Of a stretch of DNA of 64,000 bases, positions 35,240 to 46,627 are shown piece after piece. The translations under genes and the position numbers were made by a program. The notes beneath the pieces were generated by a model. That model was given only the letters and a program-made list of their open reading frames with translations. It did no database searches and was not told the DNA's origin. Positions within the stretch are counted from its first letter, which is position 1; the number at the start of each line of letters is the position of its first letter. Location: assembly GCA_945859605.1 (NCBI GenBank), contig OX243815.1:41174459-41238458 (forward strand), given 5' to 3'. Source of the DNA: Lumbricus rubellus. Lineage: Eukaryota; Annelida; Clitellata; Crassiclitellata; Lumbricidae.

Positions 35240-37021
35240 ATGTCGCGCAAGAAAGCCTCAGACACAAAGTGCACAGATGTTTTGCCGCTGCCGCAATACA
35301 AATTCTGGCTCCAAGCCATTAGGAACGATAACCGCAAGGAGATCTGTAGACTATTAGAAACTTGCGATAAGCTCACAAAGTCGAAATTACTGAACGGTTC
35401 ATTTCAATTCACGGAAATTTCTGAAGATATACGTTTGACAATAAAACGACCAATATTCACTCATCCATTCATTTTGGCTGCGTTGTACGGATCTATGGGA
35501 GTATGTGACGTCATGTTAAAATACGACGTCGATGTTTTTGTTCAGGAGAATGGAGAATTCAACGTTTTCCATTGTTTGGTCTGCATTGCATTTTATCAGC
35601 CTAACAACGAGACATCTATTGCGCAGAGTTACACCAAGCTTTGTAGCATTATTCCGGAAGATAAGGTTGCAACGCTTCTGCGCATGGAGCAGACGATGGG
35701 GTTTAGACCGCTGGAGTTTGCTGCTCTTCAAGGAACGCTTAAGATGATGATGAGTATTTTCGAAACACCAGAAATATACAAGATAAAAGAGGATATCGTA
35801 GGTGTTAGAAGATATCGTTGGTATGATGTCACAGAGTACGAGACAGGCGACGTTTCTATTAAACGGCCGTGTATTAAATCACCCTTAAGACTTCTTCCCT
35901 TCGTAGATGAAAAGCATGTTCACTCAGATTTTGGTCGACGCGTCCTCACTGCATCCATCATCGCAGATTGGATTCGAGCATCAGTTAAGAGCAATCGTCA
36001 AATTATCAACGGTTATTTTCTTCTCAAGATTGTTTACAGCTGCGCGTTTTTTGTGTATCAGTTCAGTCAGACTAACATCAGGAATGGATATGGTTCAGAA
36101 GAAGACAACAAAGCTGAATGCAGCGAAGATAGCACTCATGTTTCATTGGCTATGAAAAGATGTCTTGAAGCGTATCTGATACTGCAGTCGTTAGTCACCG
36201 TGGTTCATGACGTGGTGATGGTTGGACAGGCAATCAACGTTTTAAGTCTACTGAATTTCACCATGAAGGATTTGTCCGGAAAGCGCAAGAAAATTGCCGC
36301 TGATATGTCTTCAATCTTCGAACGCCCTGCTTCATTTTTGTTTGCCATCATGGTTTTGGTCGAAATAGCCATCTACAACAACCCAACGAAAGACAATCTA
36401 TCATACCTTACAGTATCGCATATTTTACAAACCCCTATTATTACTACTTCGATCCTGCACCATATGGCCATCTTCAGTTCTACCGGGCATATGATTCTCT
36501 ACATTAGGAGAATGTTTTCGATGATGTTCACCTTTGTTGTAATGTTTGGCGGTGTTTTGTTTCTGTTTATGCGCCTCTTCATAATGATGTCCGAAATGGA
36601 AAGTATCGGAGGTTGTATTGCGGAGTTTTCCGGCGCCTTCGCTGGTGTGTATTCGTCACTTCTGATATTTCTAAATGCGTTCGACGTCCGGGTTTTGAGC
36701 ATTGGCGATCAAGTGGGATTCGAAACGGTTCATGTTTGCTTTGTTTTCATTCTGGGCATCCTTCTGTACAATTTGCTGATTGCTCTGTTTTCAGACGATG
36801 TGAATACGGTCTCAGGAAACAGAGAAGTTGTTTTGTCTATTGATCAGCTGATGACAGTTTACACGGTGGATTACCATGGTTTCAACACACCCATAATTCG
36901 TCTTCTGTACATTCCAATGAAAAGATCGTGGAATAAGAAATTGTTTGTCTGTCTCGACGGAAAAATTTATTTGGTTTCAGTTGATAGCGCAAAAATGACT
37001 AGCAATACAAGATTGCAATAA
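35240..37021 (+). CDS. TRP-like channel, locus 4 (A subfamily, intact)
   Basis: 593 residues, one exon, sister of locus 2. Ankyrin-like LAALYGSMGVCDVMLKYDVD, linker GVRRYRWYDVTEYETGD, S1 about 250-272 (ING.YFLLKIVYSCAFFVYQF), S2 about 313-336, S3 LFAIMVLVEIAIYN, S4-S5 ILYIRRMFSMMFTFVVMF, a pore loop ending LNAFDVRV (Gly of the usual DVRG is Val here), S6 YNLLIALFSDDVNTVSGNRE, and the full tail IYLVSVDSAKM. The change at the end of the pore loop is the main oddity. N-terminal 177 codons are identical to locus 2, consistent with gene conversion; the rest differs by several percent. Intact by all visible criteria. Confidence 0.82.
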   Translation: MSRKKASDTKCTDVLPLPQYKFWLQAIRNDNRKEICRLLETCDKLTKSKLLNGSFQFTEISEDIRLTIKRPIFTHPFILAALYGSMGVCDVMLKYDVDVFVQENGEFNVFHCLVCIAFYQPNNETSIAQSYTKLCSIIPEDKVATLLRMEQTMGFRPLEFAALQGTLKMMMSIFETPEIYKIKEDIVGVRRYRWYDVTEYETGDVSIKRPCIKSPLRLLPFVDEKHVHSDFGRRVLTASIIADWIRASVKSNRQIINGYFLLKIVYSCAFFVYQFSQTNIRNGYGSEEDNKAECSEDSTHVSLAMKRCLEAYLILQSLVTVVHDVVMVGQAINVLSLLNFTMKDLSGKRKKIAADMSSIFERPASFLFAIMVLVEIAIYNNPTKDNLSYLTVSHILQTPIITTSILHHMAIFSSTGHMILYIRRMFSMMFTFVVMFGGVLFLFMRLFIMMSEMESIGGCIAEFSGAFAGVYSSLLIFLNAFDVRVLSIGDQVGFETVHVCFVFILGILLYNLLIALFSDDVNTVSGNREVVLSIDQLMTVYTVDYHGFNTPIIRLLYIPMKRSWNKKLFVCLDGKIYLVSVDSAKMTSNTRLQ

Positions 37022-40000
37022 TTCATATTTAGCTGACTTGTCGTCTAATTGACTCTGTGGATGAATTTTAATGGCTTTTCTCCAGTTGTATTAATCTGGA
37101 TCTGAGTCTGCAGGCTTCACTGGCCATTGAGAAGAAGAAACTTGTATATTTCAATGACCTGATTCGACTATTTTCAACTGAATCAGCTTTGAAAGAGGAA
37201 TATTTATAAATGCAATGCATGTTGGGCCTTGTAGGCATAAGTAACTCAATTAAGTACTACACGCATTGAATGTCGGGTTTTGACTTGTTGGATAGGCTAT
37301 TATTTACAGATCTTGAGATTAACTGTAAGCTTAATCAATGATCGATCATATTACAGTGTGCGGGTTTGAAATTAAGCGATGAGTGTTGTTATGATTATTA
37401 TTATGATTATTAGTAATAGTAGGCTAATAGTAATAGTAGGCCCTAGTAGCATAAAAATATATAATTGCTTTTTGCATTATGTTTTTGGATCGTCAAAATA
37501 CAGTGGATGGACTCAATAAAAGTGATAAAAATTGTTTCGGTTTGATATTTTATCGTGGCTGTATTACGAAGATATGAATTACCTTTAAACCCGTATAAAT
37601 TGATTTGGAAAATTCATACTTTGGGGCAGCCAAAAAACTTTATAAAATTAATTTTTGGTCCACCCTGTAGATCACGCATTTCTAGTTGAATTTTATGACG
37701 TACCGGTAGGCCTAATGATGGTTACTAAGTGGTTAGTCGAATTTTTGGAGATTTGTTTCTATGATTCTGCGTCATTAGCTGCATTTACAGTTTGCCCAGA
37801 GTTAATATTGGTCTTTGAACAATGTTTCTCGTTACAAGGTTTCTCCGCAGTTTATTGCAATTGACTAAGAAAGTTTGCAAGTCAACGGTTGTTTTAAAGA
37901 CTGACGTTTGTGAATCCTCGAAATATTCAGTAAAGTAGACAGTAGTGTATTACGTTTACAAGCTATGAATGAGTAATTTGAATCAGCAAACAGCCTTTTC
38001 AGCTTAATAGAGAAATAGCGATTAAGTGTGCAATAATGAATGAACTTGGAGTAAGAACGATTCTAGATATTTGCATGTGGCACTCTGTATAAAAATGTAT
38101 ATGATTGCATGTATGTGCGTATGTACATGTATGTACTTGATCCTATTCAATTCGGATTAAGCTTTCAGCATCGACCAGCCCATTAGCCCATCACCAAGTT
38201 CAACATAAACTTGTCGAGTCCTTCGTTCGATGATTCCCATTAAGTCCTCATAAACGGCGGTTAGACCTATAACCTACCTCACTGTCGACACCGGATGCCA
38301 ACTTACAGTAGATATTCTAGCCACAATTTCTCTTAAACCAACAAAACGGAATCGTTACCACATTGCATTCGCGGTCCCGAACATTTCACGAATTTCTTTT
38401 GCTAAAATACTGCATAGCAAACGTGCTTAACTTTCAGTTGCAGGTTCCAATCCTGTCTGAAAAATTTCAAGATTTCTACTCCACTTGTTTCCAATTTTAA
38501 AAATGCAGCGTATGTGTCGGTTGGAAGTTAGAAAAACTGTTGGGCCAATGTGTCGATCATAAGTAACCTGATGATGTGTCATGATTGGCTATAAGCTTAA
38601 TACGCGTGCTTGCCACTCTCAGAAAGTCAAGACGACTGATTTACTACCACTCTAGGCCTACGTCCTTCAGCATTCAGCTATTTACCGTTTCCTTCGTCCT
38701 ACTCCTCTTCCTCTTACTCATCCTTCTCATCATCATTATCGTCGTCATCATCATCATCGTCGTCGTCGTCGTCGTCATCATCATCGTCATCGCCGTCGTC
38801 GTCATCGTCATCGTCATCATCGTCGTCATCATCATCATCAACGTCATCGTCATCGCCACGGTCATCGTCATTATCACTGTTTCTATCACAGTCGTCATCG
38901 CAAAAATGTTCATATTTTATTTCTTTATTTTTGACCAAGAACCCCTCGACCTCACGCCTATCATACATGTAGCCTACTTCCAGTCCATTTGAATAGACCA
39001 TGTAGTGGATAATACTAGTTTTGTACAACGGTACCTGAGAATACATGCATCACAATACTTGTGGGGCGCGGTGGTGTATAATTGTGCATGTTTGCTGCCT
39101 TGCTGCCGGAGAGTTGTAGGTTCGAATCCACCTCACGTCGCCTCGTAGGACCTTGGGCAAGTCCTTCACTCGCAATTTCTCAGGCGCATCGGTGTGAAAC
39201 TCCGATTCAGCGTCCGCGCTGTAGTCATGACTCATGAGCGCTTCTGAGCAGAAATTTTGAGGGGGGGGGTGCAATAACAAGTGCATAATTATAATTTTAT
39301 GCATTTGCTTTTTTTATTTATTCAACTAATGACTAAGAATTTTTCTTTATCTCCACATAATATATCTGCAACACAATCACTTTATCATGATTTCGCTGAA
39401 ATCGACAAATACTAGCATTCTAGTAGAAAATGTTTCCTGACTGTTCATCTTCTCCGTTGTAAGCCGCACGAAGCACATACCAAGTCAGATACCAGAGCGA
39501 CCTAAGTTAATAATTGCGATTAATGAGGGCGCAGCTTTTAGACTATATTGACCTTTCCATTAAATTAAATGCTGATTGACACTGACACTATCGGCCTACG
39601 TAGGTAATCTAAGCACAGCAGATGTCTTACATAACAGACCTGATGCATTTTGGCCGACGCCGGTCAACGCATTGAAAAAAACGACAGTAGACTAATAATT
39701 GCTGCAAATTAGTCTGCGGAAGCTGCAACTACAGAGCGACCAGTTTCTTCTTCGACCTATTGACATAAGCTCCATTGCTAAACCTAACAGTGTGTCGGTT
39801 CTTTAGCTAACATGGTTGCTATAGCTAATAATATAAGCTTTGCTTTGGATACATCGATTTTCTCGAATCACACATCACCAGATTTCTTTACGAAGAGAAT
39901 GACAGAGGGTTGTCGTAAACGCTTGTATCATCACTGTGCAGTGCAGCCAAGGAAGACATTTGAAATTTCTAATGAGCTGTCCGTGTTTATGCACAGTTTC

Positions 40001-40496
40001 CAACACGTCGATTTCCTGAAATTCCGGACATTGGCCAATTGATCTAAATTTCTGGACCATCCCACTGAGGTCTCTTAATAAGTGATACGACTGGAATAGG
40101 CCTACGTATAAATTGAACACATCACTTGGTTTCTTCACGCAGCGAATGCAGTGCAGCAAAAGAAGACAAATGAATGAGATGTCCTTCGTTATGCACCGTT
40201 TGCAACATGTCGAAATCATCAAACTCCAGACTATAAATTTCTGCTCAATCTCACTGTGGACACCACTGGACAGTGTGGAGGTCTACTAAAAGCGACACGA
40301 TGCTAATAGGCCTACTTAAGCAGAAATTAACCTGACCCAGGTAATGTCGAAATAAAATAGTGCACGTTCTGCGGCGTCTCTTGCTTGATAATCCAAAACA
40401 ATTGAAAGTATCTGTCGACCTAGTTTAATTAATCGTACATTGATCGCAAGAGTTCACAATTGCAATTACTTTTAAAAGGAACCTTGAAAACCAAAA
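37022..40496. other. 3' flank of locus 4 and 5' flank of locus 5
   Basis: Contains an ATC/GTC microsatellite (38726-38871) and a SINE (39059-39290), both shared with copy 1, then from 39300 the 5' flank of locus 5, which resembles the flank of loci 2 and 4. A part at 37480-37670 ending in TTTTTGGTCCACCCTGTA looks like one arm of a mariner-type inverted-repeat element. No gene is supported. Confidence 0.65.
39059..39290 (+). mobile_element. tRNA-derived SINE, sister of 24050-24268
   Basis: Same head and GGTTCGAATCC box as at 24050, in the homologous position of the duplicated block, so it predates the duplication. The tail ends in GGGGGGGGGTGCAATAAC. Confidence 0.75.
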
Positions 40497-42281
40497 ATGT
40501 CATACAAGAAAGCCTCTGACGCACAGTGCACAGAAGTGTTGCCATTGCCGAATTACAAATTCTGGCTCGACACCATTATGAAAGATAACAGTCAGGAGTT
40601 GTGTAGAATATTAGAAACCTGCGATATGCTCACAAAGTCGAAGTTACTGAACGGTTCATTTCAGTTCAATGAAATTCCTGAAGAAATACGTTTGACAACA
40701 AAATGACCGATATTTACTCATCCATTCATTTTGGCGGCGTTGTACGGATCTATGGGAGTATGTGACGTCATGGTTAAACATGACGTTGATGTTTTCGTTC
40801 AAGAGGAAGGGGGCTTCAACGTCTTTCATTGTTTGATCTGCATCGCATTTTTCCAACCTCACAATGAATCATCTATCGAGCAAAGTTACAGAAGGCTTTG
40901 TAGCGTTATTCCAGAAGATAAGGTTGCAACTCTTCTGCGTATGGAAGACACGTTGGGAGTGAGACCACTGGAGTTTGCCATACAGCAGGGGGCACTCAAG
41001 ATGATGATGACTATTTTTGAAACACCAGGAATTTATAAGATACGTGAGGATATCGTTGGCGTAAGAAGATATCGTTGGTATGATATCACAGAGTACGAAA
41101 CGGAAGACATGTCTCTTCACCGGCAGAGTAATAGATCACCCTTGAGAATTGTTCCTCTACTAGACGAAAGGGATGTTTACTCAGAGTTTGGACGACGTGT
41201 TCTCAATGAATCCATCATTGCAGATTGGATTAAAAAATCATTGAAGGGCAAACGGCTTATTATCATCGGCTATTTTATTATGAAAATAGTTTACAGCTGT
41301 GCGTTTTTTGTGTATCAGCTAAGTCAGACTAACATCAGGAATGGATACAAGCATGGTTCAGAAGAAGACTACAAAGTTGAGTGCAGCGAAGATGAAACGC
41401 AAATTTCGTTGACTATAAAAAGATGCCTTGAAGCGTATCTCATCCTGCAGTCATTATTCACTGTGCTTTATGACTCGCTGATGGTAGGGCACACAATGAA
41501 AATTTTTGGTTACCAGGCTTTGATTATGAAGGATTTGTCCGGAAAACTGAAGAACGCAGTCAACGATATGTCTTCAAACTACGAGCGCCTTGCAGCGTTG
41601 TTGCTGGCCGTCATGGTTCTGGTCGAAATAGCCATCTATAACAACCCAACGAAAGAAAATCTATCGTATCTTACAGTGGCGCATATTCTACAAACTCCCA
41701 TTATTACTACTTCAATACTACACCACATGGCAATCTTCAGTTCCACCGGGCATATAATTCTCTACATCAGGAGAATGTTTTCCATGATGTTTACTTTCAT
41801 TGTGATGTTTGGCGGTTTTTTGTTTCTATTCATGCGCCTCTTCATAATGATGTCTGAAATAGAAAGTGTGGGAGGCTGTATCTCGCAGTTTTCTGGCATC
41901 TTCGCTGGTGTATACTCAACGCTTCTCATATTTCTCAATACGTTTGACGTTCGAGGATTAAGCCTTGGCGTTTTTGTGGAAATTGAAACGGTTCATGTCT
42001 GCTTTGTTTTCATTCTGGGCATCCTTCTGTACAATTTGATAATTGCGCTGTTTTCAGACGAAGTGAATAAGGTTTCCGGAAACAGAGAAGCTGTTTTGTC
42101 CATAGATCAATTACTGACAGTTGATACGGCCGATTATATCGGTTTGAACACGCCGATACTTCGAAGTATTTACATTCCTTTGAAAAGATCATGGAATAAG
42201 AAGAATTTCGTCTGTTCCGATGGAAAAATTTATTTGGTTTCAGTTGATAGTGCAAGAAAGGGAAGCAATGCAGGGTTGTAA
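40497..42281 (+). pseudogene. TRP-like channel, locus 5 (A subfamily), one nonsense codon at codon 70
   Basis: The ATG at 40497 (MSYKKASDAQC) and all downstream sequence share one frame, except for a TGA at 40704-40706 where loci 2 and 4 have CGA (Arg70): a single C-to-T change at a CpG. The following 525 codons are open and keep every family feature: ankyrin-like YGSMGVCDVMVKHDVDVF, linker GVRRYRWYDITEYE, six hydrophobic segments, a pore loop ending LNTFDVRG, S6 YNLIIALFSDEVNKVSGNRE and the tail IYLVSVDSARK. There are no frameshifts. It is therefore a very young pseudogene, a polymorphic null allele, a sequencing error, or a readthrough gene; no AUG follows soon enough to preserve the first ankyrin unit. 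Confidence 0.8.
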
Positions 42282-43047
42282 CTGGATTCACATTTTATTG
42301 ACTTATCGTATGATTTAAATGATTAGTCGAATGTTAGAAAAATTAACGTAGGCAATAAGGTTCATGTTATTGTGTTTAGGTCTGTTGGCTCTAGAGATTG
42401 ATGCGACGTCAAGAACGAACTTGTATATTTCAATTAACTATTTTCAACTGGAACTTATTTGAAAAATTAACATAAAAATTATGGTTTAGCCTACATGTAA
42501 TAAAAGTATGAAACTTTATTTTGGCTTCATTATAGAGTCTGGGCTAGTTTTAAGTTAGGCCTAACAAGGCAGTCATGGGGTCGGTATGATTTTGTAATTC
42601 ATTGACTTTCGCGTTTCGACTTATGTGGCTTTAGAAATATCGTAAGAATCGGTTAACCGCGGCTTACGATTAATTATTTATGGAGTTGCAATGAAGGCAA
42701 TTAGAAATGATTTTGAATAATGGTGTGGTAAATTCACTTGCTTCTTTTGTACTTTTCCAGTTATGCTTGCATAGTCTAGACAATGCAAGGGAATTAGAAA
42801 ATGTCTACATGTCTTATATTTACCAAAAAGACTTTACGCTATTCCACTCTGTATGGCTAATTATCGGGAAGGGGTTTAGGTTGATGGCAAACACTCTGGC
42901 CAGAGAAGCTTCCAAGAATGTAGGACATTTTCTCATGGACATAATTATTCCCCCGGACATATTCCGCCCCGGACAGTTACCCCCGGACGTTTCCCCTTGA
43001 AGCAGGACATATTCCCCTACACAGTCCAAGTCCATAAAATTAATGGA
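42282..43047. other. 3' flank of locus 5 with GGACATATTCCCC-type repeat (42937-43014)
   Basis: No gene is seen. The last part contains about five degenerate units of 15-19 bp of the form CCCCGGACATATTCC, an otherwise unexplained small tandem array. Confidence 0.6.
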
Positions 43048-43383
43048 TACATGCATACATACTTGCATACATACATACATACATACATACATACATACAT
43101 GCATACATACATACCTACATACATACACACATACATACATACATACATACATACATACATACATACATACATACATACATACATACATACATACATACAT
43201 ACATACATACATACATACATACATACATACATACATACATACACACATACATACATACATACATACATACATACATACATACATACATACATACATACAT
43301 ACATACATACATACATACATACATACATTCATACATACATACATATATACAATGTTATACATACATACATACATACATGCATA
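43048..43383. repeat. (ACAT)n microsatellite
   Basis: About 335 bp of nearly pure ACAT with rare GCAT, ACAC and ATTC variants. It is immediately followed by a LINE 3' tail. Open frames through it (Tyr-Val-Cys-Met or His-Thr-Tyr-Ile peptides) are artefacts. Confidence 0.97.
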
Positions 43384-43432
43384 ACAGTATATTTTTTCTT
43401 TTATGGGACCAATAAACTTGATTTGATTTGAT
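43384..43432 (+). mobile_element. LINE 3' tail remnant
   Basis: GGGACCAATAAACTTGATTT followed by GATTTGATTTGA is the 3' tail of the family also seen inverted at 25086-25290. Nothing else of the element is recognised next to the microsatellite. Confidence 0.5.
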
Positions 43433-43963
43433 TTGACCACGACTCGTGAGGTGTTTAGCCATAACATTGTGTCCCTACTTCCTAATTAGGATAGGCAGCA
43501 AGCCCTAAAAAGCAACCGTTATTGTTGTCCTACTCTAAGGCACTCCTCCTTCGCGCTGTGGGCAACCTGGTGAAAAATTGCAATGTTTTCCAATGCAAAA
43601 TTAATACCGAAGTTAATTAAAGAGCGAAAGATCTCAGAGCCTCAACGTTATAAGTCGCTGGTGTCCGTTTATACAAAGGAAAGAATTAAATTTCTATATA
43701 CGATAGATTTAAAATGGCGTTATTGAAAGGACGCTACTGTTCTGCAGACGGTCGATTTCTCATTATGCGTCCTAGGGCCTGGGCTAAGATCTAATATGCG
43801 TAGGCCTATTAACTCTGCGCCGACAAGCAGCTCAAAATTGAAGCAAAAATCATAGCGAGTGAGCACTTGAAGACATTGTTGACTACTTCCGAAATAATCA
43901 GGATTTTTTTCAATGTTAGCTTAGCAGATTATGCAGATCTAGACTCACGCAAAATACTTAGAT
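43433..43963. other. gene-free stretch before the SINE-like sequence
   Basis: No gene or recognisable repeat was found here. Confidence 0.45.
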
Positions 43964-44190
43964 GGGCCTCTGGAGCCGAATGGATAAAGCGTTAAAACCC
44001 GCAAAAGCGGAGACAACGGGCTTGAGCAATCGATCACCAAGGCAGGCTGCCACTGAGTGAGGACCTTGAGCAAGTCTTTCAATTGATCTGCTCGTGTCAT
44101 CAATGCACAGTCGCATGACGTGTGTGCACTTACGAGCTTTTAAAGACGTCAATATCCAAATACAAGTTTTAATGCATAATACTGTATGCA
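43964..44190 (+). mobile_element. SINE-like sequence, divergent
   Basis: GCCTCTGGAGCCGAATGGAT has a box A-like core. The later part GAGGACCTTGAGCAAGTCTTTC parallels ACCTTGGGCAAGTCCTTC of the SINE at 24050. Box B is weak (CTTGAGCAATCGATC). Confidence 0.45.
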
Positions 44191-44267
44191 TGGACCTATG
44201 CACTTAGACCTGCGTATGTCTTAAAAGTTCAAAAGAACGAAAAATGCAGATGATGGGATTTTACTTA

Positions 44268-45075
44268 CAGTGGTATGAAAAAGTTTTGCATCACCCATAT
44301 ATTTTGCGTTTCTACATGTATGCATGATTTCTTCTGTATTAGGATGAATAATGTAGCATACTGGTAAGCATGTGGGCGTTAATTATAGGTTTTATTATTG
44401 TTTGGTTCGAGTTCACAACCATATTTCTGTAATTTTACATGATGAAAGTTCGTTTACCACCTCGTGACTGTACCAGTATGAGAAGGGCCATAAAGGTTTG
44501 CTACACGCTAATGCTTGTTCTGTGCATAGTGCAATGTGTTGGGATGAAATAACCGGCATGTGTACTCGTAAGCCATTTTTATCATTTTAGTGGCCTTGAA
44601 AAGGCCGTTTCTGTGTGTCACTGATGCATAAAAAATTTTTTGGGCCAACCCTTGTTCTTCAACACTTGTCTGCAACGTTCGGCATTGAGTGGACCAGCTT
44701 GACGAGGTGGTCATGGGTCACAACTCGGTTCCAGGCGAGGATGAGCGATTCGATGAGCTCGCGCTTGTAAGTTGGATATCTCTTGGATATCGGCAAGGTT
44801 ACTTTATACCACAGATTCTCAACTGGATTGAGATCCGGGGACTGGGCTGACCAGTTCAGCGTCCTAACATTGTTCTGTTTCTCCCAGCTGGTCACCAGTT
44901 TGGCACGATGGCATGGTGCATTGTCATCCTGAAAGAGGAACTGGTCTGGGAAGAGTTGCTGAGTTGATGGCACCATGCACGTCTGCAGTATGCCGATGCA
45001 CTTGGTTGCGTTGACCACTCTATCGATGATATGCAGACGCCCGACGCCACTGGAAGCCATGCAACCCAAGCTTTA
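44268..45075 (-). mobile_element. Tc1-like transposon, 5'-truncated, with transposase C-terminal remnant
   Basis: The left end CAGTGGTATGAAAAAGTTTT follows a TA and is a typical Tc1-family terminus. The minus strand from about 45069 codes the C-terminal catalytic part of the transposase: FQDDNAPCHRA and WSAQSPDLNPVENLW, with second Asp and Glu of the DDE triad in place, then a frameshift before the last helices (LKNKGWPKK in another frame). The N-terminal DNA-binding half and the right terminus are missing. Dead copy. Confidence 0.85.
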
Positions 45076-45330
45076 AAGAAAAAACCAACGCGTGTAAATA
45101 TCTCGAATAAAAGAAAAAGTAAAATTGACGACTAAAAAAAGGTCATCAGAAATTTTGACGGCCGAAAAATGGAAAATATTAATATTTCAAATGGAAAATA
45201 TTTCAAAGATTTTGACCGGATGACTAAAAAAGGTCATCAGAAAATTTCGCCCATGCAATAGATTTTTTCTGCATTTTCCATTTCGGGGGGTGTTCAAACA
45301 CCCCAAACACCCCTCTGTCTACGGCCTAGA
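45076..45330. repeat. unclassified repeat with two GACTAAAAAAGGTCATCAGA units
   Basis: The unit occurs at about 45131 and 45220; GGATGACTAAAAAA also occurs at 11992 next to the A-rich minisatellite. The end has a small hairpin GGGGGGTGTTCAAACACCCC. Probably a remnant of a MITE family. Confidence 0.45.
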
Positions 45331-46627
45331 TGGAGGCATATTTAGTGTCATTTCTCAGCTGTGCGTTGCAGCGTGGAAAGATGTCAGTGTATACTGTATT
45401 ATAGGCCTAATGGAAAAGTGCAGTCATTAGTAGCCAGTGAAAGTCTGCAAGCATAATTATGTGTGGAGAAAAACCTATGTGCAAAGCGAGGGAGTCGAGC
45501 TATTAGCAGAAAAGAATAGGTAAGCGGTAAGCCTAGTTATTATTTATTTGCGCTGCATCAACTACCGTAGCTTTCAGTTTAAATCAACATCCATCCATCT
45601 AAAAGTTCTATTGTTAAATGAAAGACACGGTTTCTCATGATAAATGTTTTCCTAAACTCTCACCACTATCTTGGCAAACATTAAAACTAACTCGTACTCT
45701 GTAGCCTGCGGCGTTTAAAACACAGAAGAAAGTGAATTTCATATGAGCATCTAAGCAGACTAAGCTACATGTATATCATTGTGGTTCAATAATTATTATA
45801 GGGTTTATGCGAGTCCGATGCTTATAAGCTTACTACATGCATTATTTTGTTTCCTTATAATTGCATGCGGTAATCCCATTGGTTGTGCATTATGTGCAAT
45901 CTACATGTATAATCCTAATTGCATATTCCATTGTCAGTTCTAATTTGCATTCAATTGCTAACAGCAGCTACTACCAATATACGCATAGTAAGCCTACACC
46001 ATATTTGCAATCGTTGAGGTACTCCTACCCAAAAACCAACATGCTGAACGATTTATCTAGCTAATAGTTTTTGCAACATGCCTTTGCTGTTTTCTGGTAT
46101 GCCTATACAATGTATACATACATTCATGCAATAACGTCTAGGTGAATTTTCTATGAGCATGACTCCATCATCTACATGTAGGGCAAATGTGCCGTTGTCT
46201 GGGTAATACTGAAATCCTCTAATAAACACATTGACGAACATACATTATTACATTGCAAATGGCTTACGTTGATGCTAAGTAGGTCGACCTTCTCGTATTT
46301 GGTGCACACATTAATGCCAGAGTGAGAAATAAGTCCCGTTTGGACACGTTCGCTTTCTAAAACAAAGAAATGACAAACAGTATAGCTCAAGCATTCTCAA
46401 CCAGGGCGCAGCCTCAGCTAGGACTATTATAAATGAACACGAATCTTGAATGTGATGGAGTCTATGCCAAGCGCGTTTCATCAAATGAAACAAGGCTTTA
46501 GTAGTTGATAAATGTTCGTTATATATGACAAGTCGAAAAGTCTGCGATTGAAAACGTCTGAAGCAAAAAAGAAGTCTCAGTTTATTGCGTATACTTGTAA
46601 AAGCAGTAATTATATCGAAAGGCAGCA

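Larger units (their letters stand above)
31428..39622. repeat. A-type duplicated block, copy 2 (partner 18547-25080)
   Basis: Homologous to copy 1 in order: 5' flank, channel gene, 3' flank, microsatellite, SINE and following flank. It is interrupted by the LINE at 32557-34507, whose insertion site is intact in copy 1 near 20001. Typical differences outside the converted tract are a few percent plus small indels. Confidence 0.85.

Noticed and set aside
40704..40706. TGA as a selenocysteine codon
   Set aside because: The paralogues have Arg here, not Cys, and there is no reason for selenium chemistry at this site.
42997..43467. Long Met-Tyr-Val-Cys and His-Thr-Tyr-Ile open frames
   Set aside because: They are translations of the ACAT microsatellite, which is open in several frames on both strands.
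45861..46390. Small frames on both strands in the 5' flanks of loci 6, 7 and 8
   Set aside because: The three copies differ by indels not divisible by three, so the frames are not conserved as protein; similarity is that of duplicated flanking DNA.
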